Shown here: positions 1-9,373 of the stretch, piece after piece
Layout of the letters: every line of letters begins with the position of its first letter
How positions within the stretch are numbered: position 1 is the first letter of the stretch
Assembly (NCBI GenBank): GCA_008933825.1
Contig: WBUF01000027.1
Span: 1 to 32,191, forward strand
Length of the DNA: 32,191 bases
Direction: 5' to 3'
Source of the DNA: Rhodocyclaceae bacterium
GTDB lineage: Bacteria; Pseudomonadota; Gammaproteobacteria; Burkholderiales; Rhodocyclaceae
Translations under genes and position numbers: made by a program
The notes under the pieces: generated by a model
The model's database searches: none
What the model saw: the letters and a program-made list of their open reading frames with translations, nothing else
What the model was told of the DNA's origin: nothing

Positions 1-616
1 GCCACAGGCTGTTCGCCGTCGGCCGGCCGGCCGCTTCGCGCGCCGCATTCACCGCATGGTTGTGCAGGATCACCTGCGCCTCGTTGATCAGGCGCCGCCA
101 GTCGCGGGCGTCCTCGCCCTGCGGCAGGAAGGGTTCGAGCGTGCGGCCGGCGACCGCCGCGGGCGGATGGGTGGCGATGCGCGGGGCGGCCTTTGCGCGC
201 AGGTACCAGCGGCGCGGATGCGGTGCGAGGAATTCGCCGAAGTCGGCGAGGTGTTCGTTGAGCGCGGCGGCGAGCTGCGCCGCCTCGTCGGCGGCGAGGT
301 CCGGGCCGGCCGCATCGACGACCAGGGTGTTGCGCGAAAAGCGCAGGTGCACCGGATCGGCGCAGAGCCAGGCGTCGGCGCCGGGGTCGCGGCCTTCGCC
401 CAGCCAGCGCAGCGCGCCAATGGGCAATTCTCGCCGTTCGTCGCCCGCCACGCCGAAAGCTCCGCACAGCCAGCGTTCCGGCGAGAGCGCCGGGCCGCGC
501 GCGCGACGGCCGCGGCCGAGGAGGGCGTGCAGGGCGGGCAGTTCGAGGCCGCGCGTAATCTCTCCGACGGAATCCTTCGGCCAGAGCAGGCCGGGAACGA
601 CGATGTGAAGCAGCAT
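1..616 (-). CDS. RpfE/phosphoglycerate-mutase-like protein, partial (3' end outside window)
   Basis: The complement from 616 leftward reads open to the window edge (205 codons). It begins MLLHIVVPGLLWPKD and contains LPALHALLGRGRR, DPVHLRFSRNTLVV, LNEHLADFGEFL, RRWYLRAK and LINEAQVILHNHAVNAARE. I recognise this pattern from betaproteobacterial proteins annotated as cofactor-independent phosphoglycerate mutase homologues or 'regulatory protein RpfE type'. Their biochemical role is not established. The start is the first Met, only 22 bp from the divergent lolC start, so the two promoters must overlap coding DNA. The C-terminus is outside the window. The family call is from memory of motifs; that the frame is coding is much surer than the function. 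Confidence 0.75.
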   Translation of the reverse strand, partial: MLLHIVVPGLLWPKDSVGEITRGLELPALHALLGRGRRARGPALSPERWLCGAFGVAGDERRELPIGALRWLGEGRDPGADAWLCADPVHLRFSRNTLVVDAAGPDLAADEAAQLAAALNEHLADFGEFLAPHPRRWYLRAKAAPRIATHPPAAVAGRTLEPFLPQGEDARDWRRLINEAQVILHNHAVNAAREAAGRPTANSLW

Positions 617-638
617 CCGCGAAATGTTAACATAGCGC

Positions 639-1872
639 ATGCAGTTTGAACTCTTCATCGGCCTGCGCTACACGCGCGCCAAGCGGCGCAACCATTTCAT
701 CTCCTTCATCTCGCTGATCTCGATGTGCGGCATCGCGCTGGGCGTCGCCGCGCTGATCGTCGTGCTGTCGGTGATGAACGGCTTCCAGAAGGAGCTGCGC
801 ACGCGCATCCTCGGCGTCGCCTCGCACGTGCAGGTCTCCGGCCCCGAGGGCGAGCTGGCGGCCTGGCAGCAGGTGGCCGACCAGGCCCTGAAGCACCAGT
901 CGGTGCGGGCGGCGGCGCCCTACGTCGCGGCGCAGGGCATGCTGTCCTTCGACCAGACGGTGCGCGGCACGCTGGTACGCGGCATCCTGCCGGACGCCGA
1001 GGAGCAGGTAGCGGATTTCAACCGCCACATGCGCAGCGGCTCGATGCAGCTGCTCAAGCCCGGCGAATTCGGCATCATCCTCGGCGCGGAACTCGCGCGC
1101 GCGCTGCGCGTCTTCATCGGCGACAAGGTGACGCTGATCGCGCCGCAGGGCCTGGTGACGCCGGCGGCGATCCTGCCGCGCCTGAAGCAGTTCAAGGTGG
1201 TGGGCCTGTTCGAAGCCGGCATGTACGAGTACGACTCCGGCCTGGCGCTGATCCACCTCGCCGATGCGCAGGCGCTCTACCGCATGGAGGACCGCGTCTC
1301 GGGCGTACGCCTCAAGCTCGACGATCTTTTTGCCGCGCCGCGCGTGGCGCGCGAGCTGCTCACCCTGGTCGAGGGCGACGTTTTCATCGCCGACTGGACG
1401 CGCAGCCACGCCAACTTCTTCCGCGCCGTGCAGATCGAGAAGAACGTCATGTTCATCATCCTGCTGCTGATCGTCGCGGTGGCCGCCTTCAACATCGTGT
1501 CCACGCTGGTGATGGCGGTCACCGACAAGGAGTCCGACATCGCCATCCTGCGCACGCTGGGGGCGAGCCCGGGCAGCATCATGCAGGTGTTCATCGTGCA
1601 GGGCGCCTTGATCGGCACAATAGGCCTGGCGCTGGGGCTGGCCGGCGGCGTCGCGCTGGCGCTCAACATCGATGTCGTGGTGCCGGCCATCGAGCGGCTG
1701 TTCAACACGCAGTTCCTCGCCAAGGAGGTGTATTACATCTCCGAGCTGCCCTCCGACCTGCAGTGGCGCGATGTCGGCATCATCGCTGCCGTGTCCTTCG
1801 CGCTGACCTTGCTGGCGACGCTGTATCCGAGCTGGCGCGCCTCGCGCGTGAATCCTGCGGAAGCCTTGCGGT

Positions 1873-1880
<8 letters not shown>
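639..1880 (+). CDS. lolC: Lipoprotein-releasing ABC transporter permease LolC/LolE
   Basis: A 413-residue inner-membrane permease of the LolCDE complex, which extracts outer-membrane lipoproteins from the inner membrane and hands them to LolA. The N-terminus [16 protein letters not shown] followed by a first membrane segment (about residues 20-48, ending [12 protein letters not shown]) is the family hallmark. A periplasmic domain follows, then three C-terminal FtsX-type membrane segments around residues 270-300, 315-345 and 375-400, ending [18 protein letters not shown]. Length is normal. lolD begins inside its last codons, so the two are translationally coupled. Betaproteobacteria often carry a single LolC/E-type permease; LolC and LolE cannot be separated here. 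Confidence 0.95.
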
Positions 1881-2543
<663 letters not shown>

Positions 2544-2547
<4 letters not shown>

Positions 2548-3086
2548 TCCGGGCTTTGGCCGAGGCGCCGCTTGCGCCAGGCCCACACCAGGTAGTAGCG
2601 CCAGGCGATGCGCACGCCGAAATAGCCGCCGGCCGCCAGCGCCGAGGCGAGCAGCAGCAGGCCCAGCGCCAGCGGCTTGCCCAGGTGCACCATCCAGTCC
2701 GCCAGCGCCTGCGTCCAAGCCCAAACGCCCTGCATGCCCCACTCGGGCGGTGCGACGAATTCCGCGCCGCCGCCCAGCACCAGGCGCCCGAGCCCGTAGG
2801 CGAGCACGTAGAGCGGCACGATGGTGAGCGGGTTGGTGTAGAGCGTCGTGAGCAGCGCCAGCGGCAGGTTGACGCGAAACACCACCGCGCAGATGGCGGC
2901 GCCGAGCATCTGGAAGGGGCCGGGGATCAGCCCGCAGAACAGACCCGCCGCCACGCCGCCGGCCGCCGAGTGGCGGTTCAGGTGCCACAGGCGCGGATGC
3001 AGCAGCGTGTTGCCGAACGGCGCCAGCCAGCGGTTGGCGCGGATCGCCTCATGGTCGGGCAGGATTTTGCGAAGGCGTTTGCGCAT
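2544..3086 (-). CDS. DUF2062 membrane protein
   Basis: A 180-residue protein starting [16 protein letters not shown]. It contains [42 protein letters not shown] and a C-terminal membrane helix (about residues 140-160), matching DUF2062 membrane proteins of unknown function. The reading frame extends further upstream, but that part lies antisense within comEC. The Met at 3086 is the natural start because the conserved N-terminus begins there. It is divergent from comEC with 34 bp between starts and convergent with lolD, overlapping by 4 bp. The lolC-lolD-DUF2062-comEC order is, as I recall, common in betaproteobacteria. Confidence 0.88.
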
Positions 3087-3120
3087 GCGTAACGAATTGT
3101 AGCCCGTACAATCGCGTTCC

Positions 3121-5469
3121 ATGCGCATGGGCATACTCTGCTTCGCCCTCGGCGTCTGGCTGCTGCAGCAGCAAGGCGCGCTGCCGGCATGGGACACGCT
3201 GGCGTTGCAGGGCGCCGTCCTGGCGGGACTGACTTTTGCCGCCTGGCGCCCGAACCGGCGCGCCCGCCCGCGGGCGGCGCAGTTGGCCGCGCTCCTGGCG
3301 GCTTTGCTTGCCGGCTTCCTCTGGGCGGCGCTGCTGGCGCAGTGGCGGCTGGCGGATCGCCTGCCGGCGGAAAACGAGGGCCGCGATGTCCTCGTGACGG
3401 GCGTCATCGCCGGCCTGCCGGAGCCGTACGAGAACGGCGCACGCTTCGTCTTCGAGGTGGAACGCGCCGGCGCGGCGCTGCCTTCCCGCATCTTGCTCGC
3501 CTGGTATGCCGGCGTGCGGCCGGAGGAAGACGACGCGCGCCATCTGCTGCCGTCGCTGCATGCCGGGGAGCGCTGGCAGCTTACCGTGCGGCTGAAGCAG
3601 CCGCACGGCAACCTCAATCCGCACGGCTTCGACTACGAAGCCTGGCTCTTCGAGCGCGGCATCCGCGCCACCGGCTATGTGCGCCCCGCCGGCGACAACC
3701 GGCGCCTCGAGGCCTTCGTCTGGCGGCCTGCCTATGCCGTCGAGCGGCTGCGCGAACGCGTTCGCGAGCGCTTTCAGCGCGTCCTGCAGGGGCGGGACTA
3801 CGCCGGCGTGCTGGTGGCGCTGGCAGTGGGCGACCAGCGCGCCATCGACGGCGGCCAGTGGTCGCTCTTCGCGCGCACCGGCATTTCTCACCTGATGAGC
3901 ATTTCCGGCCTGCACGTCACGATGGTGGCTGCGCTCGGCGCCTGGCTGGCCAATTTTTTCTGGCGCCGCCGGCCCGCGCTGATGCTGCGCCTGCCGGCGC
4001 AGAAGGCCGCTGCCGCGGCCGGCTGGTCGGCGGCTTTCGCGTATTGCCTTCTCGCCGGATTCGGCGTGCCGGCGCAGCGCACGCTCTACATGCTATCGGT
4101 GGTGGCGCTGGCGCTGTGGCTGGGGCGCGCCGCCGCCGGCAGCCGCGTGCTGGCGCTGGCGCTCCTGCTGGTGCTGCTCGCCGATCCCTGGGCGGTGCTC
4201 GCCGCCGGCTTCTGGCTGTCCTTCGGCGCAGTGGCGCTGCTGTTCCACGTCGGCACGGGGCGGCTGGCGACGGGGCACTGGCTGGCCGAATGGGCGCGCG
4301 CGCAATGGGCGGTGACGCTTGGCCTGGTTCCGGCGCTGCTGGCGCTGTTCCAGCAGTTCTCGCTCGTCTCGCCGCTTGCCAATGGGCTGGCGATTCCCGT
4401 CGTCAGCCTGGTCGTCACGCCGCTGGCGCTCGCCGCCGCCGTGCTGCCCCTCGATGCGCTCCTGCTGCTGGCGCAGCAGATCGTTGCATGGCTGATGGCC
4501 TTCGTCGAGTGGCTGGCGGACCTGCCCTTTGCGATGTGGCAGCAGGCCGCGCCGCCGGCCTGGGCGGTGGCGCTGGGCGTCCTCGGCTGCGCCTGGCTGC
4601 TCATGCCGCGCGGCTTTCCGGCGCGCTGGAACGGCGTCTTCCTCATGCTGCCGCTGGTGCTGGTCGAACCGCTGCGGCCGGCCGCAGGCGAGCTGCGCCT
4701 GACCGTGCTCGACGTCGGCCAGGGCCTTGCCGTGCATGTGCAGACGGCGCACCACGATCTCGTCTATGACACCGGCGCGCAGTACTCGACCGACGCCAAC
4801 AGCGGCAACCGTATCCTGGTTCCCTTCCTGCGCGCGAGCGGCGTGCGCCGCCTCGACGGCCTGGTCCTCTCCCACGAGGACAAGGACCATGCCGGCGGTG
4901 CGCTGTCGCTCGTCGACGCGCTGCCCCTCGGCTGGACGATGAGTTCACTGCCGGCGGCGCATCCTTTCCGCGAAGCGCCGGGTCACCGCCCCTGCACGGA
5001 CGGCGAGGCCTGGGAATGGGACGGCGTGCGCTTCGAACTGCTGCATCCGGAGGCGGCCGGCTACGCGGCGATGCGCAAGAGCAACGACATGAGCTGCGTG
5101 CTGAAGCTGACGTCTTCCCACGGCAGCGCGCTGCTGACGGGCGACATCGAGGCCGCTGCCGAGCAGGCGCTCGTCCGGCGGCATGGCGGGCGCCTGAAGG
5201 CCGATGTCCTGCTGGCGCCGCACCACGGCAGCCGCAGCTCCTCGTCGCCGGAATTTCTCGCCGCGGTGGGGGCTCGGACGGCGATCTTTCCGGTTGGCTA
5301 CCGCAACCGCTTCCGTCATCCGCACGAGACAGTGTGGCGGCGCTACGAGGAATCCGGGATGCGGCTAGCCCGCACAGACCGCGACGGCGCCGTCACGGTC
5401 GATTTCGCCGTGCCGTGGCGACTGACTTTCGAGCGTGTGATGCGCCGCCGCTACTGGCACGGCCGCTGA
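3121..5469 (+). CDS. comEC: DNA internalization competence protein ComEC/Rec2
   Basis: A 782-residue polytopic inner-membrane channel that passes single-stranded DNA into the cytoplasm during natural transformation. The N-terminal DUF4131 region (about 25-190) is followed by the Competence domain (about 215-480) with HLMSISGLHVTMVAALGAW and many membrane segments. A C-terminal metallo-beta-lactamase-like domain starts near 520 (LTVLDVGQGLAVHVQT, then LSHEDKDHAGG with H585, D587, D589, H590, and LLAPHHGSRSSSS). Length is normal and the frame is open throughout, so it looks functional. Two copies of the 24-bp dispersed motif lie inside it, near each end (3213-3236 and 5406-5429), which is suggestive for a DNA-uptake gene. 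Confidence 0.96.
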   Translation: MRMGILCFALGVWLLQQQGALPAWDTLALQGAVLAGLTFAAWRPNRRARPRAAQLAALLAALLAGFLWAALLAQWRLADRLPAENEGRDVLVTGVIAGLPEPYENGARFVFEVERAGAALPSRILLAWYAGVRPEEDDARHLLPSLHAGERWQLTVRLKQPHGNLNPHGFDYEAWLFERGIRATGYVRPAGDNRRLEAFVWRPAYAVERLRERVRERFQRVLQGRDYAGVLVALAVGDQRAIDGGQWSLFARTGISHLMSISGLHVTMVAALGAWLANFFWRRRPALMLRLPAQKAAAAAGWSAAFAYCLLAGFGVPAQRTLYMLSVVALALWLGRAAAGSRVLALALLLVLLADPWAVLAAGFWLSFGAVALLFHVGTGRLATGHWLAEWARAQWAVTLGLVPALLALFQQFSLVSPLANGLAIPVVSLVVTPLALAAAVLPLDALLLLAQQIVAWLMAFVEWLADLPFAMWQQAAPPAWAVALGVLGCAWLLMPRGFPARWNGVFLMLPLVLVEPLRPAAGELRLTVLDVGQGLAVHVQTAHHDLVYDTGAQYSTDANSGNRILVPFLRASGVRRLDGLVLSHEDKDHAGGALSLVDALPLGWTMSSLPAAHPFREAPGHRPCTDGEAWEWDGVRFELLHPEAAGYAAMRKSNDMSCVLKLTSSHGSALLTGDIEAAAEQALVRRHGGRLKADVLLAPHHGSRSSSSPEFLAAVGARTAIFPVGYRNRFRHPHETVWRRYEESGMRLARTDRDGAVTVDFAVPWRLTFERVMRRRYWHGR
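3213..3236 (+). repeat. 24-bp dispersed motif, copy 1 (in comEC)
   Basis: Exact match to CGCCGT-N8-GACTGACTTT. It lies in comEC in coding sense and encodes A-V-L-A-G-L-T-F. Confidence 0.8.
5406..5429 (+). repeat. 24-bp dispersed motif, copy 2 (in comEC)
   Basis: Exact match to the bipartite motif near the 3' end of comEC, in the same reading phase as copy 1 (A-V-P-W-R-L-T-F). Confidence 0.8.
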
Positions 5470-5489
5470 GTTTCGAAGAGAATGCGCGC

Positions 5490-5981
5490 ATGAAGATAAT
5501 CGTCCTGCTCGCCGCGCTGGCGGCCCTGCCTGCGGCGGCCGAAACCCTGCCGCCGGTGGAATTGTACGTGCCGAAGGTCTGTCTCGCCTGTCTCGAGTGG
5601 GCCGAGCACCTGCGCCAGAACGGCTTCAGGGTCACCGTGAAAGAGGCCGAGGACATCGCGGCCGTCAAGCGCCGCTTCAAGGTGCCGGCGGATGCCGCGT
5701 CGCGCATGACCGCGCGCGTGGCGGACTATTTCGTCGAGGGCCATGTGCCGGCCGGCGACATCAAGGATTTGCTCAAGGAGAAGCCCAGGGCGCGCGGGCT
5801 GGCCGTACCCGGCCTGCCGATGGGCGCGCCGGGCTTCGAGCCGACCGGCGCCGACGCCAACTGCGAGCGCGGCTGCACCATCCTGGACCCGAACAGCGGC
5901 GAGCGCATCCCGCGCCGCGAGTTCTTCAATACCCTGCTGGTGCTGCCGGACGGCAAGACGAAGGTCTGGGCGCGGCACTAG
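5490..5981 (+). CDS. DUF411 periplasmic metal-binding protein
   Basis: A 163-residue protein with a signal peptide (MKIIVLLAALAALPAAAE, cleavage after about residue 18), so it is exported. It follows with VELYVPKVCLACLEWAEHLRQNGFRVTVKEAED. DUF411 proteins carry a CxCC-like motif followed by a W..HL..NGF helix and are linked to copper or other metal handling; here the motif is the looser CLAC. PADAASRMTARVADYFVEGHVPAGDI matches the family's SCHTA..YVIEGHVPA segment, with the usual Cys-His replaced. The start is the Met at the signal peptide, 20 bp after comEC. Its stop shares CTAG with the convergent flavoprotein gene. The reduced set of metal ligands makes a normal metal site uncertain. Confidence 0.85.
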   Translation: MKIIVLLAALAALPAAAETLPPVELYVPKVCLACLEWAEHLRQNGFRVTVKEAEDIAAVKRRFKVPADAASRMTARVADYFVEGHVPAGDIKDLLKEKPRARGLAVPGLPMGAPGFEPTGADANCERGCTILDPNSGERIPRREFFNTLLVLPDGKTKVWARH

Positions 5982-7261
5982 CCGAACAATTCCCGGAACA
6001 TCCCCTTCGCCCAGTCGGCGTCTTCCCCTCGCGGGTTGGGGTCGGCATGCTGCTTCGTCGCCTGCACGATGAGGCCGTCGCCGCGCAGGCGGTACCGCGT
6101 GTCGACGCGCAGCGATTCCGGCGGCGCCAGCGCGCTCATCACGAAACAGCTGCTTTCCGGCAAGGTCGCATCGGGCAGGCTGCCGCGTGCGCGGGCGGCG
6201 ATTTCCCGTGCGGCGATGCGGCCCAGGCGCGCCGCCAGATGCCCGCTCTTCGGGTAGTGGCCGAACAGCGGCGAAGCCGGGCCGATCAGGTCGCCGACCA
6301 GGAAGACGCGCGTGTCGCCGGCGGCGTGCAGGCGCAGCGGATCCTGTGCCGCCCAGCCGCCGGGCTTTCCGTCCTTGTCGTGTCCGATGAGCCCCGCCTG
6401 CCAGGCCAGTTCGCCGGCCTGCTGCGGCGGCATGAGGAGGGCGTCGTCGAAGCGGATGTCGTCGAACTCGGTGGCGATCGTCTTCGCGAACGGGTCGACC
6501 GACCTGATGCGCGCATGCGGCAGCACGGCAATCTGGTCGCGGTAATGCGCCTCGAACACTTCTGCGAAGCGTTGCGGCGGCGGGTTGGGGTCGAGCAAAG
6601 TCAGTCTGGCCGGGACGGCGCGGGTCTTGAACAGATGCGCGATCACCAGCGCCCGCTCGTAGGGGGCGAGCTGGCAGCGGAAAGGCGGGGAGGGAACGGT
6701 CATGACCAGGTCGCCGCGCCTGAAGTTGTCCAGCCGCGCCTTCAGCGCGACGAGTTCGCCGCCCGGCGTCCAGGCGCAGGCAAAGCGCGTGCGCGCCTCG
6801 TCGATGGTGCGGCGGTCGTCGCCGAACCAGGCCGCCCAGTCGTGACGGATACCGACGGCCAGCACCAGCCAGTCGTAGTCGAGCGTGCCGGTGGCGGTGT
6901 GCACGCGGCGTCGCTCGCGGTCGATGGCCGTCACCTCGGCCTGCAGGAAGGTGTAGCCGAAAGTTAGCGCGGCGGCGCGGCAATCGTGCGCCAGCAGCTT
7001 CCCGTCCACCAGCCCGGCCAGCCACTGGTTCGACAATGGCAGGGAGAAGAAGGACGGGTTGCGCTCCAGCAGCACCACCTCCAGTTCCGGCGCCAGGGCG
7101 CGCAGGTGGCGTGCCGCTGCGAGGCCGCCCCAGCCGCCGCCGACGACGACCACGCGCCGGCCCTTCGACGCGGGCAGCAGCCCCGGCGCCTGCTGTGCGA
7201 ACAGCGGCGCGGCGCAGGCGGCGAGGGCGGCGGAGAGCAGGCGACGACGGGTGAAAGCCAT
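5978..7261 (-). CDS. Flavocytochrome c sulfide dehydrogenase-like flavoprotein (FccB family)
   Basis: A 427-residue FAD-dependent oxidoreductase with a twin-arginine-like signal (MAFTRRRLLSAALAACAAPLFA), so probably exported folded. The dinucleotide-binding loop GGGWGG is at 41-46. SLPLSNQWLAG (73-83), PPFRCQLAPYERA and GDLIGPASPLFGHYPKSG match the FccB/sulfide:quinone reductase family, and the C-terminal segment SSCFVMSALAPPESLRVDTRY matches the FCSD flavin-binding tail. In FccB the first segment normally has Cys before PxSN; here it is Leu, so only one of the two redox-active cysteines is visible. Sulfide oxidation is therefore uncertain. No cytochrome c subunit gene is adjacent. The start was chosen at the signal peptide; the upstream extension overlaps the divergent hydrolase. 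Confidence 0.85.
   Translation of the reverse strand: MAFTRRRLLSAALAACAAPLFAQQAPGLLPASKGRRVVVVGGGWGGLAAARHLRALAPELEVVLLERNPSFFSLPLSNQWLAGLVDGKLLAHDCRAAALTFGYTFLQAEVTAIDRERRRVHTATGTLDYDWLVLAVGIRHDWAAWFGDDRRTIDEARTRFACAWTPGGELVALKARLDNFRRGDLVMTVPSPPFRCQLAPYERALVIAHLFKTRAVPARLTLLDPNPPPQRFAEVFEAHYRDQIAVLPHARIRSVDPFAKTIATEFDDIRFDDALLMPPQQAGELAWQAGLIGHDKDGKPGGWAAQDPLRLHAAGDTRVFLVGDLIGPASPLFGHYPKSGHLAARLGRIAAREIAARARGSLPDATLPESSCFVMSALAPPESLRVDTRYRLRGDGLIVQATKQHADPNPRGEDADWAKGMFRELFG
6597..6620 (-). repeat. 24-bp dispersed motif, copy 3 (in flavoprotein gene)
   Basis: Exact match on the minus strand, coding sense of the flavoprotein gene. It encodes A-V-P-A-R-L-T-L, the same phase as the comEC copies. 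Confidence 0.8.
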
Positions 7262-7304
7262 GGCGCCGAGTTTAACGATAAACTCTCCAGCCAAGGAGAT
7301 GCCT

Positions 7305-8162
7305 ATGAGCGAAATGCGCCAACACACCGTCCAGTGCCTCAGCCCCGGGGGCCTGCACCGCATGGCCTACGTCGAGTGGGGCGATCCGCACAACCCGCGC
7401 GTGCTGGTCTGCGTGCACGGCCTCACGCGCAATGCGCGCGACTTCGACGTCCTGGCGAAGTCGCTGACCGGGCATTACCGCGTCGTCTGCCCCGACGTCG
7501 TCGGCCGCGGCCGCAGCAACTGGCTGCGCATCAAGGACCACTACCAGGTGCAGCAGTACGCCGCCGACATGGTGACGCTGATCGCGCGCCTCTGCGTGGA
7601 CGAGGTGCACTGGGTCGGCACCTCGATGGGCGGCATGATCGGCATGGCGCTCGCCGCCCAGGCCGAGACGCCGATTTCCCGCCTGGTGCTGAACGACGTC
7701 GGCCCGGTGATCAGCGCCGTGGCGGTGAAACGCATCGGCGAATACGTCGGCCTGGCGCCGCAGTTCGCCAGTCTCAAGGAGGCCGAGCAGTACGTGCGCC
7801 TGGTCAGCGCGACTTTCGGGAAACTGACCGACGCACAATGGAAGCACCTCACCGAGCACGTCACGCGGCAGAAGGCCGGCGGCGGCTATGAGTTCGTCTA
7901 CGACCCCGGCATCGCCGAGCCCTTCCGGGCGGCGATGAACGACGAGGACGTGCTCCTCTGGCCGCTCTACGACGCCATCCGCTGCCCGACCCTGGTGGTG
8001 CGCGGGGCGGAATCCGATCTGCTCAGCCACGAAACCTGCCTGGAGATGGGCGCGCGCGGCCCCAAGGCCACCATCGCCGAGATCCCCGGCGTTGGCCACG
8101 CGCCGATGTTCCTGGATGAAGCGCAGGTGGCGGTGGTGCGCGAATTCCTGCTCGCCGGATGA
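7305..8162 (+). CDS. Alpha/beta hydrolase
   Basis: A 285-residue alpha/beta-fold hydrolase. The oxyanion region is VCVHGLTRNARDFD, the nucleophile elbow GTSMGG, the acid VRGAESDLLS and the catalytic His GVGHAP. An AAGGAG Shine-Dalgarno (7293-7298) directly abuts a first ATG at 7299, giving no spacing. The second ATG at 7305 has 6 nt spacing, so I chose it (MSEMRQHTVQ). The substrate cannot be told. It overlaps the next gene by ATGA, so the two are translationally coupled. It is distinct from the second alpha/beta hydrolase at 25831-26601. Confidence 0.9.
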   Translation: MSEMRQHTVQCLSPGGLHRMAYVEWGDPHNPRVLVCVHGLTRNARDFDVLAKSLTGHYRVVCPDVVGRGRSNWLRIKDHYQVQQYAADMVTLIARLCVDEVHWVGTSMGGMIGMALAAQAETPISRLVLNDVGPVISAVAVKRIGEYVGLAPQFASLKEAEQYVRLVSATFGKLTDAQWKHLTEHVTRQKAGGGYEFVYDPGIAEPFRAAMNDEDVLLWPLYDAIRCPTLVVRGAESDLLSHETCLEMGARGPKATIAEIPGVGHAPMFLDEAQVAVVREFLLAG

Positions 8163-9169
8163 AAGCCGCCTTCATCCGCCGCTACGGTGGCAACGACGTT
8201 CTCGAACTGGGCGAGCTGCCGGCGCCGCAGGCGGGGCCGGGCGAGCTGCTGGTGGAGGTGCATGCCGCCAGCGTCAACCCGGTCGACTTCAAGATCCGCG
8301 ACGGCATGCTGAAGCTGATCGTTCCCTTCGGTTTTCCGCTCATCCTCGGCAACGACCTCTCCGGCACGGTGCAGGCGGTCGGCGACGGCGTGACGCGCTT
8401 TGCGCCCGGCGACGCGGTGTTCGCGCGCATGGACAAGCGGCGCATCGGCGCCTTCGCCGAGCTCGCCGTGGTGGCCGAGGCGGATGCGGCCCTGAAGCCG
8501 GCGAACCTCAGCCACACCGAGGCGGCCGCGGTGCCGCTGGCCGGCCTCACCGCCTGGCAGGCGCTGTTCGAGATCGGCGGTTTGACGGCCGGGCAGAAAG
8601 TGCTGATCCACGCCGGCTCGGGCGGGGTGGGCACGTTCGCCATCCAGCTTGCCCGCCACGCCGGCGCGACGGTCGCCACCACCGCCGGCGCGCGCAATGC
8701 CGAACTGGTGCGCAGCCTCGGCGCCGACATCGTCATCGACTACCAGGCGCAGCGCTTCGAGGATGTCGTCAGCGGCCAGGACCTGGTCTTCGACACGCAG
8801 GCCGGCGACATCCGGCACCGTTCCTTCGCCGTGCTCAGGCGTGGCGGCGTGCTGGTGAGCATCGCCGGCAAGCCGGACGGCCGGCTGGTGCGCGAATTCG
8901 GCCTGAATCCGCTCCTCGGCGTGCTGCTCGACTTCCTCAACCGCAAGACCCTGCGCCTGGCGAAGCGGCACGGCGTGCGCTACGAATACCTGTTCATGCA
9001 CCCGAGCGGCGAACAGCTGGAAGAAATCGGCCGGCTGCTCGCGGCAGGCAGCGTCAAGCCGGTCATCGACAGGGTGTTTCCGCTCGAGCAGGCACGCGAG
9101 GCGCTGGCCCATGTCGAGGCCGGCCACGCCACCGGGAAGGTGGTGGTCGAGGTGAAGGCGGGCGGGTAA
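8159..9169 (+). CDS. Quinone oxidoreductase-like MDR dehydrogenase
   Basis: A 336-residue medium-chain dehydrogenase/reductase of the zinc-independent quinone-oxidoreductase (zeta-crystallin) type. The N-terminal GroES-like domain has MKAAFIRRYGGNDVLELGE, VHAASVNPVDFKIRDG and ILGNDLSGTVQAVGDGV. The Rossmann loop is HAGSGGVGTFAIQLARHAGA (about 161-180), with GRLLAAGSVKPVIDRVFPLEQAREALAHVEAGHATGKVVV at the C-terminus. It lacks the Cys/His ligands of zinc alcohol dehydrogenases. It is translationally coupled to the upstream hydrolase. It probably reduces quinones or enones with NADPH; the physiological substrate is unknown. Confidence 0.92.
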   Translation: MKAAFIRRYGGNDVLELGELPAPQAGPGELLVEVHAASVNPVDFKIRDGMLKLIVPFGFPLILGNDLSGTVQAVGDGVTRFAPGDAVFARMDKRRIGAFAELAVVAEADAALKPANLSHTEAAAVPLAGLTAWQALFEIGGLTAGQKVLIHAGSGGVGTFAIQLARHAGATVATTAGARNAELVRSLGADIVIDYQAQRFEDVVSGQDLVFDTQAGDIRHRSFAVLRRGGVLVSIAGKPDGRLVREFGLNPLLGVLLDFLNRKTLRLAKRHGVRYEYLFMHPSGEQLEEIGRLLAAGSVKPVIDRVFPLEQAREALAHVEAGHATGKVVVEVKAGG

Positions 9170-9373
9170 CCACTCCCCGACGCAAGGTCGCCGTGTCGCG
9201 GGGACTGACTTTCCTGTGGAGCGGCCTATGACCGCAATGATCGGGGCGTTGACGCCCCTCCCAAGCAAATCGTAGCTACTTCGGATAGCACAGAAAGGGA
9301 GATTGGATTCATGTAGGCGGCTTTGGAACTGACAATGTAAACTCTGGCCGGTGGAATGAATGAGGGGCGTGTA
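9170..9373. other. Intergenic region at the left edge of the ATPase/DUF4276 island
   Basis: This 204-bp gap holds copy 4 of the dispersed motif (9189-9212) and a small hairpin GGGGCG-TTGA-CGCCCC (9243-9258) that could end transcription of the MDR gene, although no T-run follows. From about 9260 the DNA becomes clearly more AT-rich, matching the island genes. No convincing promoter was identified; TTGGAA near 9323 followed by GTAAACT is a weak candidate. Confidence 0.5.
9189..9212 (+). repeat. 24-bp dispersed motif, copy 4 (left of island)
   Basis: Exact match 20 bp after the MDR stop codon. It is a direct repeat with copy 5 on the other side of the ATPase/DUF4276 pair. Confidence 0.85.

Noticed and set aside
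9243..9258. Hairpin GGGGCG-TTGA-CGCCCC as a terminator
   Set aside because: Short stem with no T-run; recorded only as part of the intergenic region.
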